Part shown: positions 38,887-47,959 of the stretch, one piece after another | Numbering within the stretch: the stretch's first letter is position 1 | How the letters are laid out: the number at the start of each line of letters is the position of its first letter | Source of the DNA: Archaeoglobus veneficus SNP6 | Lineage (GTDB): Archaea; Halobacteriota; Archaeoglobi; Archaeoglobales; Archaeoglobaceae | Length of the DNA stretch: 64,000 nt | Reading direction: 5' to 3' | NCBI RefSeq assembly: GCF_000194625.1 | Contig: NC_015320.1 | Span: forward strand, 790,612-854,611 | The notes under the pieces: model-generated | The model's input: only the letters and a program-made list of their open reading frames with translations | What the model was told of the DNA's origin: nothing | Databases searched by the model: none | Made by a program: the position numbers and the translations under genes

Positions 38887-39516
38887 CTACCCCAGCTTGA
38901 AGACCTTTTTTATGAACTGGGAGAGCAGTACGGAGCACATGAAATACCAGAAAATCCACCAGGGCAGAATAAAGATGGGTTCACTCACGTGAATAGTTCC
39001 GCTGAAAGGAACGGTGACCATAAACTTGCTCTCAAGACCGTAGTAACCCTTGTAATGCACTTCTGGTGTTATATCGTAGATCCTCACCCAGAGCCAGTAG
39101 AAGATGGGGAGTGTTACAACGACGGTGTAGAACATCGACCTGAACTGCATACCCATCATTTCACCCTGCAGCTTCTGAATTTCTGGGCGTTTTTCCTCGA
39201 GCTTCTTCAGCTTGTACTGGTTGTTCTGCTTCATGGCCTCCATGTATTCCTTCTGGAATGCCAGAACCTTCTCGTGTATCTCTTTGAACTTCTGCATGTC
39301 CACTGCATACTTCTGGATTATCGAGGAGTATGTTGCGGTTATGGATGCGAGAATGAAGATGACGACGTGGATAGGAAGAGCAAGCAGTGGGTCGAGTAGT
39401 GGTGCGACAGAGTTTGCAAGGGAGTACCTGAAGTCTGCACTGAAAACACCAAACATGAATAGGAGACCAAGTCCGATAAGCAGACTGTCTACTACCTGTT
39501 TGAGCTTCCCTTTCAT
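38887..39516 (-). CDS. DUF106 membrane insertase (EMC3/TMCO1/Oxa1 superfamily)
   Basis: A 209-residue membrane protein with three main helices and a long charged coiled coil between the first pair and the others (Lys-Glu-Ile-His-Glu-Lys-Val...). This is the archaeal Ylp1/DUF106 type, an Oxa1-superfamily insertase. The ATG at 39516 follows a gaggag site formed by the secY end. Its place beside secY fits a role in membrane protein insertion near the translocon. Confidence 0.88.
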   Translation of the reverse strand: MKGKLKQVVDSLLIGLGLLFMFGVFSADFRYSLANSVAPLLDPLLALPIHVVIFILASITATYSSIIQKYAVDMQKFKEIHEKVLAFQKEYMEAMKQNNQYKLKKLEEKRPEIQKLQGEMMGMQFRSMFYTVVVTLPIFYWLWVRIYDITPEVHYKGYYGLESKFMVTVPFSGTIHVSEPIFILPWWIFWYFMCSVLLSQFIKKVFKLG

Positions 39517-39517
39517 G

Positions 39518-40993
39518 CTACTCCTCACCTATGATCTTCCTAATCATCGGATGCATCTCTGTAACCTGTTCCTTCGCCAGGTCTTCATAGAACCTGTACG
39601 CAATGCTTACTGCAAGCAGCAGTCCAGTTCCGCTGACGTTTCCTATGGTTCCAAGCATGTTGGCTACGAGAGTGAGCACACCTATTGCGGCACCACCGAT
39701 AATCGTAACCTTCGGAATGTATCTGCTGAGAACCCTCTCGAGTACTTGTGGACTCTTGCGGAAACCTGGAACCTGCATTCCTGACCTTGCAAGCTGCCTT
39801 GCAACAGTCTTTGCATCCATGCCTGACGTCTGCACCCAGAATATGGCGAAGAGAATACCGCCAGCAATCAGGATCGTTGCATCGACGAAGAGGTGCAGGA
39901 TTATCAGCCAGTCTGGCATGTCTGCAAAGTACGGGCTCTGCTTTACGAGAGCAGGTACCCAGTCGTGGGGACTTCTGACGGGTGAAAGCAGGTACATTAT
40001 CCCGCTGATTGGCTGCGAGCCTACGTACTCACCGAATATCGTTATTCCCTTCTGGTAGAGTACCATTCCCATTACCTGAATGTTGGCCTGCAGCGCTCTG
40101 ACGAAAATCATTGGCAGGACGCTGGCATAGATGAGCTTTATCGGGAAGCGCCCTCTTGCACCTCTCACAAGTGAGTGGGCGAGAGGTATCTCGACACGGG
40201 TTCCTTCAGCGAACACGACGAGCAGAATTATTGCTATCGTTGTTATCAGCGCGAGTATTCCGCCTTCGATCAGCAGAAATCCGATACCGCTTGCGGTGAG
40301 CAATTGTTCTGGCGGAATGTTCTGCGCAATCCATATCCACCTCGGTATTATTCCGGCAGGCATCGTGCTGCCGGCAGGAACAATCCAGTTGAACAGTCCG
40401 GTGATTATGGACTGCGAGATTCCTGCGAGGATGAACAGGCTGACACCGCTGCCGATACCCCATTTCGAGACAACCTCATCCATGTATACGATGAGCAGAC
40501 CACCTATGAAAAGCTGGAGAAAGATGATGAATGAAAGGGCTCCTGGAGACACGCCAAGCATTGAGGCAACGTCAAGATTTGGTTTGAGAAATCCGCCAAG
40601 AATCTGTGGGAGCGCTTCAAGCGCAATCATAACTATAACGAGAAACCTCTGGAAGTCCTGGTATGCAGCCCTGTCGTCTGGATTTGTCAGGTCAAGCTTA
40701 ATTATTCCCGCTCCAACTAGGAGCTGCAGGATAATTGAAGCTGTAACGATAGGACCAATACCAAGAGCTATTATAGAGCCGGTTGCACCGGCAAAGAAGG
40801 CACGATATCTCTCAAATATGTCTATCGATTCGGGAGACAGGCCGAATACGGGAACGTTGGAAAGAGCGAAATACAGGAGGAGAATCGCGAGCGTCCACGC
40901 AAACTTCTCCTTAAAAGGGACATGGGCTTTTGGCCTTTCAACACTTGGGATTTTCTCAAAATAAGGTTGAAGTTTCCTGATTATTTCATCCAT
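39518..40993 (-). CDS. secY: Preprotein translocase subunit SecY
   Basis: A 491-residue ten-helix channel protein of the Sec translocon. The N-terminal Pro-Phe-Lys-Glu-Lys-Phe-Ala-Trp-Thr-Leu, Ala-Leu-Gly-Ile-Gly-Pro-Ile-Val-Thr-Ala-Ser-Ile and the late Gly-Thr-Gly-Leu-Leu-Leu-Ala-Val are typical. It exports proteins such as the lipoprotein at 16534. It follows rpl15, as in other archaeal spc operons. Next is the DUF106 insertase. Confidence 0.96.
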   Translation of the reverse strand: MDEIIRKLQPYFEKIPSVERPKAHVPFKEKFAWTLAILLLYFALSNVPVFGLSPESIDIFERYRAFFAGATGSIIALGIGPIVTASIILQLLVGAGIIKLDLTNPDDRAAYQDFQRFLVIVMIALEALPQILGGFLKPNLDVASMLGVSPGALSFIIFLQLFIGGLLIVYMDEVVSKWGIGSGVSLFILAGISQSIITGLFNWIVPAGSTMPAGIIPRWIWIAQNIPPEQLLTASGIGFLLIEGGILALITTIAIILLVVFAEGTRVEIPLAHSLVRGARGRFPIKLIYASVLPMIFVRALQANIQVMGMVLYQKGITIFGEYVGSQPISGIMYLLSPVRSPHDWVPALVKQSPYFADMPDWLIILHLFVDATILIAGGILFAIFWVQTSGMDAKTVARQLARSGMQVPGFRKSPQVLERVLSRYIPKVTIIGGAAIGVLTLVANMLGTIGNVSGTGLLLAVSIAYRFYEDLAKEQVTEMHPMIRKIIGEE

Positions 40994-41012
40994 CCCTCCG
41001 CCTCCGCCTGAG

Positions 41013-41531
41013 CTACGCTTCTACACTTCCGCCTACCTGCTGTATCTTCTCGGCTGCTTTGGGCGTTGCGTAGTCCACGATAACCTTCACCTGCTTTGTT
41101 ATCTTGCCAGCTCCGAGGAGCTTGGTGTATCCGAGTTCTGACAGGTCGATGGAGTAGGTTTCTCCTTCCTTGGCTGCTATGCCAAGCTCCACTAATCTGT
41201 CGAGTATGATGTCGAGGTCTCCCACGTTAAGCTCGGGACGTGAAGCGAGGAACTTGTAGGTGTAGTCGTCAAGTTTTCCTTCGTCCTTAAGCTCTCTGAG
41301 TCTCTCCTTTACTGCCTGAGCCATCCTGTAGTCTGCTCTGACAGTCTTTGGTCTTGTAAAGCCGTACTTGCCTATTTCATAGCCGATCTTTATCGCTCTC
41401 AGGTACTTATGCTTGAACATGCCTGCGTTTCCCGCGCCACCTCTGCTACCCCTACCACTCCTGTTGTTCTTGTGGGATCCGCCTCCGCATGTGCGGGAGC
41501 CTCTGAATTTCTTAACTTTCTTCTTTGGCAT
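41013..41531 (-). CDS. rpl15: Ribosomal protein uL15
   Basis: A 172-residue archaeal L15 with a long basic, glycine-rich N-terminal tail (Arg-Gly-Ser-Arg-Thr-Cys-Gly-Gly-Gly) that reaches into 23S rRNA. Start is Met-Pro-Lys-Lys-Lys; the frame opens three codons earlier but the ribosome site favours this ATG. It lies between rpl30 and secY. Confidence 0.94.
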   Translation of the reverse strand: MPKKKVKKFRGSRTCGGGSHKNNRSGRGSRGGAGNAGMFKHKYLRAIKIGYEIGKYGFTRPKTVRADYRMAQAVKERLRELKDEGKLDDYTYKFLASRPELNVGDLDIILDRLVELGIAAKEGETYSIDLSELGYTKLLGAGKITKQVKVIVDYATPKAAEKIQQVGGSVEA

Positions 41532-41536
41532 TATAC

Positions 41537-42001
41537 TCACCTCATCTTGTAAAGCAGTTTGGCAATATCACCGTGACGACCGAGGTCGCCGAAGGGGTAA
41601 TGCCACTTTATGTTCTTCAACCCACCCCTCGGCGGGTGAAGCCTGAACACGGGCTTTAAGCCCGGCACATCCTTAAGGCTCGCCTTCCCCTCCACAACAG
41701 CCTTTGCGAACTCGTCTATCGAGTTGAACTGCGTGTTCTCTTTGATGTACTCGTCGGTCAGTGGCTTGTTACCCACGAGCCTGCCCCTTCTCCTGAGCAG
41801 CATCGCAAGGGTTTCTGCATCTATTTCGCCGTATGCAACGTAGTCCTTAACGACGTTGAGCATACCTCTGTACGACGGCGTGTCCGGAATTACTACGCAG
41901 TGGTACTTCTTGTGAAGGCGGAGCATCGCAAGGGTTTCTTTAATCTTTCTGTCGACGTCAACACTACCTCTCATCCTCACAACTGCAAACACTTCAATCA
42001 C
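41537..42001 (-). CDS. rpl30: Ribosomal protein uL30
   Basis: A 154-residue archaeal L30, longer than the bacterial form by a C-terminal extension ([10 protein letters not shown]). The start [11 protein letters not shown] fits the family. ATGA overlap with rps5. Confidence 0.94.
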   Translation of the reverse strand: MIEVFAVVRMRGSVDVDRKIKETLAMLRLHKKYHCVVIPDTPSYRGMLNVVKDYVAYGEIDAETLAMLLRRRGRLVGNKPLTDEYIKENTQFNSIDEFAKAVVEGKASLKDVPGLKPVFRLHPPRGGLKNIKWHYPFGDLGRHGDIAKLLYKMR

Positions 42002-42594
42002 CTCTTGACATACATCGTTTGTTTAAGCGCTTCATATGTTGCTCTTGCGAAGTTTATCGTTGTTTTCGTGCTACCCTTGGTGAAAGTCCAGACGTCTTTA
42101 ACGCCTGCAAGCTCGAGTACCTTCTTGGCGACATCTCCTGCAACGAGGCCAAGGCCCTTGGGGCCTGGAATGAGAGTTACACGAACACTTCCAGCGCTAC
42201 CAGTGACCTTGCACGGAATTGAGTGCTCCATACCGCAGCCGCACTCCCATGAACCGCAGCCGCGCTGAACTTTGAATATGTTGATCTTCGCATTGTTGAT
42301 GGCCTTCTGTATCGCTGGAGCCACCTGAGAGGCTTTGCCAACTCCAACACCCACGTAACCGTTCTTGTTGCCAACGACAGCAGTAACTCTGAACTTCGTT
42401 CTCCTGCCACTGTCTGTCATGCGCTGCACCATTGCAATTTCGAGGACTTCGTCTTCGAGCTCGGGAAGAAGAACATCAACTATCTCTGGCTCCTTGAGCG
42501 GCAACCCGCTGGCTATCGCTTCATCTATCGTTTTAATCTTACCATCTGCTACGAGCTTCCCGAGCCTCGTTCTCGGTACCCATTCCTCGATCAT
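41998..42594 (-). CDS. rps5: Ribosomal protein uS5
   Basis: A 198-residue S5 of the small subunit, with the double-stranded-RNA-binding N-terminal domain and the segments Gly-Tyr-Val-Gly-Val-Gly-Val-Gly-Lys and Gly-Ser-Ala-Gly-Ser-Val-Arg. It contributes to decoding accuracy at the mRNA entry. Its ATG overlaps the rpl18 stop by 4 nt. Confidence 0.95.
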   Translation of the reverse strand: MIEEWVPRTRLGKLVADGKIKTIDEAIASGLPLKEPEIVDVLLPELEDEVLEIAMVQRMTDSGRRTKFRVTAVVGNKNGYVGVGVGKASQVAPAIQKAINNAKINIFKVQRGCGSWECGCGMEHSIPCKVTGSAGSVRVTLIPGPKGLGLVAGDVAKKVLELAGVKDVWTFTKGSTKTTINFARATYEALKQTMYVKR

Positions 42595-43157
42595 TGCACC
42601 ATCTCCATTATCTTGCTCTTTATCTCATCAACATGAGCCGGCAGGTCGGAGGGCTTCAGACCCCTCCTCTCATACTCCGCAAACTTCTCTGGAGCCTCTT
42701 CGTAGTAGGCTGCTATGTGCTCACCCATGATGCGTGAATCGTCCGGGAACACCTCCGGGCTGTGCGGGACATCAAGCCCGCCTTCAACGGCTCCGCGAAG
42801 CACGGCAAAGACTCTTGAACCCCTTGTTGGGGCGTGGAGTCCTATGTCGAGGACTGCTTCGCTTACGCCCTTCGAAAGTGCCTTCTTTGCTATCAGCAGC
42901 CCGGTCAGGTATGCTGCAGGAGTGTTGTTTAAATCACCCTTCCAGCCGAACTGAGGGAGCATTGACGAATCAGCAGCGGCGATAACTCTATCCCCCTCAG
43001 GGCTGTACTCGACGACCTGTGCGATTATTCTCTTATTCGTTACTCTGACCACCAGTCTCGGCTTTCTTGAGAGCAGGAGCTTGAGTCTTTTCTTGTAGTT
43101 TGTTTTCCCTTCCCTTCTCCTTCTGAATTTGACCCTGTATCTCGGTCCTCTTGCCAA
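42591..43157 (-). CDS. rpl18: Ribosomal protein uL18 (TTG start)
   Basis: A 188-residue archaeal L18 that binds 5S rRNA. The start is TTG, decoded Met-Ala-Arg-Gly-Pro-Arg-Tyr-Arg-Val, with ggggtgat about 6 nt upstream. No ATG fits the family start. Rest is typical (Gly-Leu-Leu-Ile-Ala-Lys-Lys-Ala-Leu). 5S itself is not in this window. Confidence 0.94.
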   Translation of the reverse strand: MARGPRYRVKFRRRREGKTNYKKRLKLLLSRKPRLVVRVTNKRIIAQVVEYSPEGDRVIAAADSSMLPQFGWKGDLNNTPAAYLTGLLIAKKALSKGVSEAVLDIGLHAPTRGSRVFAVLRGAVEGGLDVPHSPEVFPDDSRIMGEHIAAYYEEAPEKFAEYERRGLKPSDLPAHVDEIKSKIMEMVQ

Positions 43158-43162
43158 TTAAA

Positions 43163-43612
43163 TCACCCCTTAATCAAACCCTGTGTCTGGAGATAAGCGT
43201 TAAGGTGAGCAACGCTTCTGAATTCCCCACCCTTCGCCTTTCTATACAGCAGGCGGTACGTTCTTCTGTCTATAATCTCTGCATCTCTCAAGAACTTGAG
43301 CCTCCTTCTTATAGCTCTGATTCTTGTTATCCAGAGTTCCTTCGACGGCATCCTTGCGCCCTTCTTACCCTTCCTGCTTCCGTGACCTCTTCTTCTGCCC
43401 TTTCTCCTCTGGAGCTTTCTTGCGTTTATTCTTGCTCTGCTGATACCCTTTACGGGCTTTCTCTTTATTACGCCCTCTTCTATGAGCTTCCTTATGTCGT
43501 CTTTCGTTGCTGCTGCCGCTATGTCGTCGAGGGCGTTCGGGTCCATCCACACGCGGTTCTCACCGCAATCGAGCAAACTTGCTGCAAGCCTTCTTTGTAG
43601 CCTCAAATCCAT
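43163..43612 (-). CDS. rpl19e: Ribosomal protein eL19
   Basis: A 149-residue L19e, an archaeal/eukaryal large-subunit protein absent from bacteria. Start is Met-Asp-Leu-Arg-Leu-Gln-Arg-Arg, 4 nt after ggtgat; two earlier in-frame starts are too close to that site. Strongly basic with Gly-Ser-Arg-Lys-Gly-Lys-Lys-Gly-Ala-Arg. Confidence 0.95.
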   Translation of the reverse strand: MDLRLQRRLAASLLDCGENRVWMDPNALDDIAAAATKDDIRKLIEEGVIKRKPVKGISRARINARKLQRRKGRRRGHGSRKGKKGARMPSKELWITRIRAIRRRLKFLRDAEIIDRRTYRLLYRKAKGGEFRSVAHLNAYLQTQGLIKG

Positions 43613-43617
43613 AATCA

Positions 43618-44004
43618 TCACCTTTGGGTGGGGTTGAGAATGACAATACCCATTTCTTTTGCTTTTTCTTCAATCATGAGCCTCTTCTTCATCCCAACGC
43701 TGGCTGCTATCCTCACAGCCTGTCTCGTGGGATCGATGCCCTCAAGCTGCTGGGGGTTGTAAACGAGTACATCTTCCTTTCCACTCGGGTGCAAACCTCT
43801 TACGGCTTTGGGAGAACCAAATCCAATGTTGACGAGGATTCTCCCGCTCCACTTTCCGCCATACCTCTGTCTCAGCTTGCTGTGTCTGCCTCTTGGTCTC
43901 CTCCAGCCTTTGTCACGAAGTCTGAGCTTTTTGTGAGATTCATACCTTCTGAATTCTGGCTTCCTTGCCTTCAGTCTTCTCCTGAGTCTGAGCAGCCTAT
44001 CCAT
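43618..44004 (-). CDS. rpl32e: Ribosomal protein eL32
   Basis: A 128-residue L32e, archaeal/eukaryal only. I start at Met-Asp-Arg-Leu-Leu-Arg-Leu, with ggtgtgggcg before it; eight upstream codons overlap rpl6. The segment Trp-Arg-Arg-Pro-Arg-Gly-Arg-His-Ser-Lys is the family signature. Confidence 0.94.
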   Translation of the reverse strand: MDRLLRLRRRLKARKPEFRRYESHKKLRLRDKGWRRPRGRHSKLRQRYGGKWSGRILVNIGFGSPKAVRGLHPSGKEDVLVYNPQQLEGIDPTRQAVRIAASVGMKKRLMIEEKAKEMGIVILNPTQR

Positions 44005-44014
44005 CGCCCACACC

Positions 44015-44551
44015 TCACGGTTTTTCAACTATGTAAATACCATCTTGGAACACACGGACATCGAGGTTCTTAATTCTCGTCGTCTGTTCGAGGTTTGCTG
44101 CAGTCTGACCACATTCTTCCTTATCAATCCCCTCGACGATTATGTCGTTACCCTGAATCTTCACTGTAGCTCTACCGACTATCTTGGACTTCCTCGGGTA
44201 CTTCTCTCCAAGGAAGTTCTCTATGATTACCTCGTTACCTTCAACTCTGACCTTTATGGGGAAGTGTGAGTAAACAACTCTGAGCTTGTACTGGAAGCCC
44301 TCAGTTACACCCTTAATCAGGTTGTTAACGTGAGCGGCAAAGGTTCCCACCATCGCCTTCTGCTTGGTCTTCTTGCTTTCAGTATAAACTCTGATTTTTC
44401 CGTTTTCCTTGACGATGTGCACGTCTCTGAACTTCAGGAGCCTTGAGTTCTCACCCTTTGGCCCCTTAACCGTGATGAGATACCCCTTAACGTCGTCACC
44501 TTCAATGTTAACATCAACGCCATCCGGGACCTCTACGACTCTCTCTATCAT
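44015..44551 (-). CDS. rpl6: Ribosomal protein uL6
   Basis: A 178-residue L6 near the factor-binding centre. Start is Met-Ile-Glu-Arg-Val-Val-Glu-Val-Pro; the open frame extends 16 codons into rps8 without family likeness. The Val-Lys-Gly-Pro-Lys-Gly segment and Asn-Leu-Ile-Lys-Gly-Val are typical. Confidence 0.94.
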   Translation of the reverse strand: MIERVVEVPDGVDVNIEGDDVKGYLITVKGPKGENSRLLKFRDVHIVKENGKIRVYTESKKTKQKAMVGTFAAHVNNLIKGVTEGFQYKLRVVYSHFPIKVRVEGNEVIIENFLGEKYPRKSKIVGRATVKIQGNDIIVEGIDKEECGQTAANLEQTTRIKNLDVRVFQDGIYIVEKP

Positions 44552-44561
44552 CGCCAACACC

Positions 44562-44954
44562 TCAGTAGACGTATGCAAGCAAAACTCCCCCAAGACCACG
44601 TTCTCTTGCTTCCTTCTGAGACATTACGCCCTTCACAGTCGAAACAACGAGGATTCCGAAGTCTCTCGCTGGCAGGAACCTCTTCTCGAACTTCTCGTAT
44701 TCAGTCTTTTTAACGGAGAAGCGCGGCCTTACAGCTCCGCAATCGTTTATCCTTCCTGAAAGCTCTACGAAGAACGCTCCGCCTCTCTTGTCGTCCCTGT
44801 ATTCGAAGCTCTTTATGTAACCGTAGTCCTTGAGCACCCTGAGCACGTTTCCAACGAGCTTCGATGCGGGTCTTATCTCGCACTCGCTCTTACCGCAGCT
44901 CTCCGCGTTCTTTATTATCGACATGGCGTTTGAGAGAGTATCGCTAAGGCTCAT
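44562..44954 (-). CDS. rps8: Ribosomal protein uS8
   Basis: A 130-residue S8 that binds central-domain 16S rRNA. The ATG follows ggtgat by 4 nt (Met-Ser-Leu-Ser-Asp-Thr-Leu); earlier in-frame starts are too close. The C-terminal signature [12 protein letters not shown] is intact. Confidence 0.95.
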   Translation of the reverse strand: MSLSDTLSNAMSIIKNAESCGKSECEIRPASKLVGNVLRVLKDYGYIKSFEYRDDKRGGAFFVELSGRINDCGAVRPRFSVKKTEYEKFEKRFLPARDFGILVVSTVKGVMSQKEARERGLGGVLLAYVY

Positions 44955-44959
44955 ACCCA

Positions 44960-45112
44960 TCACCAGTACTTCTTAAATCCGAGTTCGGCAGCAACTTCTC
45001 TAAAGCACTGCCTGCAAAGGTAAATACCATACTTCCTTACGAGGCCAGCTTTTCTTCCGCATCTCCTGCACTCGCTCGCACCTCTTCCGAAGATCTTCTT
45101 TCTCTCTTTCAT
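44960..45112 (-). CDS. rps14: Ribosomal protein uS14, zinc-binding, 50 residues
   Basis: A short frame reading [12 protein letters not shown] and ending Phe-Lys-Lys-Tyr-Trp. Four cysteines (15, 18, 33, 36) form the zinc knuckle of type Z S14. It occurs exactly where archaeal spc operons place it, between L5 and S8. Its ATG shares the last base of the rpl5 TAA stop. Confidence 0.96.
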   Translation of the reverse strand: MKERKKIFGRGASECRRCGRKAGLVRKYGIYLCRQCFREVAAELGFKKYW

Positions 45113-45660
45113 TATACTACCTCCACGCCAAGGGTTTTCAAAAACTCGATCGTCTCTTCTCTGGTTATGCGGTGATTCTTACCAACCTTTGCTTTCGCAA
45201 TCTTTCTCCTCGCAACCCGGTATCCTCTCCTCTTCAGCACAACGCAGACATCCATTCCAAAGATGCCCATGTCCGGGTCGTAGGTGACTCCCGGCAGGTC
45301 TATGTGCTCGGCAATTCCGAAGGAGAACTCTCCGCTGCCGACTTGCCTTCTGCTGAGCTTGAATTCCTTAACTGTGAGGGCATCTTTCAGGAACTTTATG
45401 GCCTTTTCTCCCCTGAGGGTTACCTTTGCTCCTATTGCCTCACCCTTCCTTATGTTGAAGTTCTTTATTGTCTTCTCTGCGTACGTAATCGTGGGCTTTT
45501 GCCCCGTAAGCTGCTCGAGGAGCTGGAGAGCCTTCTTGTGTCTCTCTCCGCTCTCTCCAACGCCGATGTTTACCACTACCTTGTCTACGAGGATCTCCCG
45601 CATCGGGTTTTCCCTGCCCACATCTGTGCTTGCAGCCTTTGCCTCCACTTCAGCCGCCAT
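45112..45660 (-). CDS. rpl5: Ribosomal protein uL5
   Basis: A 182-residue L5 that contacts 5S rRNA and the P-site tRNA. Core segments are [12 protein letters not shown] and Phe-Gly-Ile-Ala-Glu-His-Ile-Asp-Leu. The N-terminal Met-Ala-Ala-Glu-Val-Glu-Ala extension is acidic; an internal ATG (Met-Arg-Glu-Ile-Leu) is another possible start. Confidence 0.95.
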   Translation of the reverse strand: MAAEVEAKAASTDVGRENPMREILVDKVVVNIGVGESGERHKKALQLLEQLTGQKPTITYAEKTIKNFNIRKGEAIGAKVTLRGEKAIKFLKDALTVKEFKLSRRQVGSGEFSFGIAEHIDLPGVTYDPDMGIFGMDVCVVLKRRGYRVARRKIAKAKVGKNHRITREETIEFLKTLGVEVV

Positions 45661-45662
45661 CT

Positions 45663-46358
45663 TCAGACCCCCAGATCAATTACTGGTTTTCCGTCCGGCT
45701 TACCGACGACGAAAACGTGATCTTCAATCGTGGTAATAACTCCTTTTTCACTCTCTATCGTTACGAGATTTGGAGCGGAACCTCTAACAACCTTATACTC
45801 TTTAATTCTTCCAATTTCTCCGGCGTGGGTTCCACCAACAATCATGACGAGGGCGCCTTCCTCAAACTTCAGGTGATCAACTATTTTCTTTTCAGGAAGT
45901 TCAAGAAGAACACTATCTTTAGTTTTGTAGGTGTTGTCGGCAAGTATGTTCGTTCCGTCGAAGAGGTTGAGCTGAACCTTACCGCCCTTGACGATCGTCT
46001 TGTTAACGATCTTGTAGAGCTTGAGCTTGTCGTCACCGATCTCCTTTGGAATGTATCTGCCCTTGTCGTCGAAGAGTATTCTGTAGCTCTTTCCGAGCTT
46101 CGGAATGCTGATTACATCGAAAAGTCCGACGGGGAACTTGTAGTCTTTCCTTGGCCTGCCATCAACGAGGATCTCTCCAGCAGCGATGACCCTCCTTGCT
46201 TCTCTTGCAGTATCTGCAAGGCCGAGAAAGTCTCTGACAATTACGAGCAGTGGAACTGCGTTTTTGTTGTGTGGGCCTGGAGCTGTTTTAACAAGCCATT
46301 TCTTGATTTTTCTCGGAACCTTTATGGTTTTTGGGGCGGAAAGTCTTTTCTGGTGCAT
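45663..46358 (-). CDS. rps4e: Ribosomal protein eS4
   Basis: A 231-residue S4e, an archaeal/eukaryal small-subunit protein with S4, central and KOW domains. The start His-Gln-Lys-Arg-Leu-Ser-Ala-Pro-Lys-Thr is typical, and Gly-Gly-Thr-His-Ala-Gly-Glu-Ile-Gly marks the KOW part. Three codons upstream are also open. Confidence 0.95.
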   Translation of the reverse strand: MHQKRLSAPKTIKVPRKIKKWLVKTAPGPHNKNAVPLLVIVRDFLGLADTAREARRVIAAGEILVDGRPRKDYKFPVGLFDVISIPKLGKSYRILFDDKGRYIPKEIGDDKLKLYKIVNKTIVKGGKVQLNLFDGTNILADNTYKTKDSVLLELPEKKIVDHLKFEEGALVMIVGGTHAGEIGRIKEYKVVRGSAPNLVTIESEKGVITTIEDHVFVVGKPDGKPVIDLGV

Positions 46359-46363
46359 CTGCT

Positions 46364-46717
46364 TCACCTCTCAAGTATCTTCTTTCTAACATCATCAATT
46401 TCCTTTAGCTCGATTATCATGACGTTTGATGGATGAATTGGTACAGCTACTTCCGTCCCGTCTGCTTTCGTTGTCGTAGCGCCGTCAACCTTGATGACAC
46501 ACCTTTTCATGTCAACTTCCAGTACTCTGCCCTCATGGCCCGCAAACTTACCCCTCATTATTCTGACCTTGTCTCCTTTCTTAATCCTGATACTGCGCTT
46601 CCCGTACTTCTTTCTGAGCTCCTTTGAGAGGGTTGCACGGAGAAGCCTGTGCCTCTCGTGGAGCTTTGCCGTGTACAGCCACTTTCTCTGTTTTCTCGGC
46701 TGCTTTGATACAACCAT
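46364..46717 (-). CDS. rpl24: Ribosomal protein uL24
   Basis: A 117-residue archaeal L24 with a KOW motif ([14 protein letters not shown]). It is an early assembly protein of the large subunit. Start chosen at [10 protein letters not shown]; three codons upstream would overlap the spacing from rpl14. Confidence 0.94.
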   Translation of the reverse strand: MVVSKQPRKQRKWLYTAKLHERHRLLRATLSKELRKKYGKRSIRIKKGDKVRIMRGKFAGHEGRVLEVDMKRCVIKVDGATTTKADGTEVAVPIHPSNVMIIELKEIDDVRKKILER

Positions 46718-46727
46718 TCCTACCACC

Positions 46728-47126
46728 TCATATTATCGCTGCCGCAAGGGAGCCTATCTTGGAGAAGCGCTCAGCAGCTTCCCTTGCAACTGCACCTCTT
46801 ATTTCTGTGCCCTTCGGGTTGCCCTTATCGTCAGTTATTACAGCAGCATTGTCTTCGAACTTTACGCGAGTACCATCCGGGCGGCGGTACTCCTTGCGCT
46901 GCCTGACTATGACCGCATAGTGCACCTGCTTTCTTATCTCGGGTGTACCCTTCTTAACTGAAACGACGACTATGTCCCCTACTCCCGCAGCAGGGTAGCG
47001 CCTCCTGACACCCTTGTATCCCTTAACGGCGATTATCTCGAGTTCTCTTGCTCCAGTATTGTCTGTGCAGACGAGCCTCGCTCCTGTGGGCAATACTTTC
47101 GGGACGTTAGCCTTAATCCCCTTCAT
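46728..47126 (-). CDS. rpl14: Ribosomal protein uL14
   Basis: A 132-residue L14 at the subunit interface. The segments Asp-Asn-Thr-Gly-Ala-Arg-Glu-Leu and [14 protein letters not shown] are conserved. It overlaps the end of rps17 by 14 nt. Confidence 0.96.
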   Translation of the reverse strand: MKGIKANVPKVLPTGARLVCTDNTGARELEIIAVKGYKGVRRRYPAAGVGDIVVVSVKKGTPEIRKQVHYAVIVRQRKEYRRPDGTRVKFEDNAAVITDDKGNPKGTEIRGAVAREAAERFSKIGSLAAAII

Positions 47127-47442
47127 GGGCTATCCTCTCCACTATTACGAATGATTTAGTCTTGCTAATGGGTCTGCACTCCGCGATAGTTACGATATCT
47201 CCAGGTTTTGCATCAATACATGGCGGATTGTGGGCATGAAGCTTGCTCCTCTTCTTGAGGTACCTCTCATATTTTGGCACGTACCTCAGCATTTCTCTCT
47301 CGATTACTGCCGACTTTTCGTAGGTTTTGACGACCCTACCTCTAAATACCTGCCCCCTTACAGGCAAACTGCCATGGAAGGGGCAGTGTTTATCGTCACA
47401 TTCCTTTTCCGGCGGTCTGACGTCAATACCAATATCCCTCAT
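47113..47442 (-). CDS. rps17: Ribosomal protein uS17
   Basis: A 109-residue archaeal S17. The N-terminal Asp-Ile-Gly-Ile-Asp-Val-Arg-Pro-Pro plus Cys-x4-Cys-Pro-Phe-His-Gly extension is archaeal/eukaryal. The OB-fold core includes [11 protein letters not shown]. It overlaps rpl14. Confidence 0.95.
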   Translation of the reverse strand: MRDIGIDVRPPEKECDDKHCPFHGSLPVRGQVFRGRVVKTYEKSAVIEREMLRYVPKYERYLKKRSKLHAHNPPCIDAKPGDIVTIAECRPISKTKSFVIVERIAHEGD

Positions 47443-47471
47443 ACATCCACCTCTTCAGCTTTTCAGCTTTT

Positions 47472-47759
47472 TCAGCGTTTAGCCCTCTTGATGAGCATGA
47501 TTCCTCTTTTTATTCTTTCCTCAGGTCTGAAGGCTATCAGATCGCCTTTCACCCTCAGCACCCTTCCCTTATACCATACTCTGAAGACTCTGCCCCTCTT
47601 CGCCACGGTTTTTAAGCTTTTTTCAGTCTTAATTCGAAGGGTGTTCATCGTTTCGTCAACGACAATACCCTTCAGACCAACTTCACTTGGATTGGGACTT
47701 TCAACCACCTCTACTTTGAGTCCTATCCATTCGTCGGCGAGTATGAGTGCGGGTTCCAT
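47472..47759 (-). CDS. rnp1: RNase P protein component 1 (Rpp29/Pop4)
   Basis: A 95-residue Sm-like beta-barrel subunit of RNase P, which matures the 5' ends of tRNAs such as the two in this window. Asp-Glu-Trp-Ile-Gly-Leu-Lys-Val-Glu-Val-Val-Glu-Ser and Gly-Ile-Val-Val-Asp-Glu-Thr-Met-Asn-Thr-Leu are typical. The position between rpl29 and rps17 is standard for euryarchaea; the SUI1-type gene often found here in methanogens is absent. Confidence 0.93.
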   Translation of the reverse strand: MEPALILADEWIGLKVEVVESPNPSEVGLKGIVVDETMNTLRIKTEKSLKTVAKRGRVFRVWYKGRVLRVKGDLIAFRPEERIKRGIMLIKRAKR

Positions 47760-47761
47760 GA

Positions 47762-47959
47762 CTACACCTTGTATCCTTCCTGACCAAGGGCGAACTTGAT
47801 GCGGGCTATGTCCTTCCTTATTGCCCTGATCTGTCCTGGGTTTTCGAGCGCTCCTCCACTCCTTGCAAGCGTTCTGAGCCTGAGCAACTCCATCTCAAGT
47901 TCATTCAGCTTTTTCAGCTTCTCCTCTCTGCTCATTTCCCTGATCTCCTGCATTTTCAT
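47762..47959 (-). CDS. rpl29: Ribosomal protein uL29
   Basis: A 65-residue helical L29 at the polypeptide exit. The start Met-Lys-Met-Gln-Glu-Ile-Arg-Glu-Met-Ser offers three in-frame ATGs (47959, 47953, 47935); ggagggg lies before the first. With the first start it overlaps rps3 by 59 nt in another frame. The Arg-Lys-Asp-Ile-Ala-Arg segment is the family signature. Confidence 0.92.
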   Translation of the reverse strand: MKMQEIREMSREEKLKKLNELEMELLRLRTLARSGGALENPGQIRAIRKDIARIKFALGQEGYKV

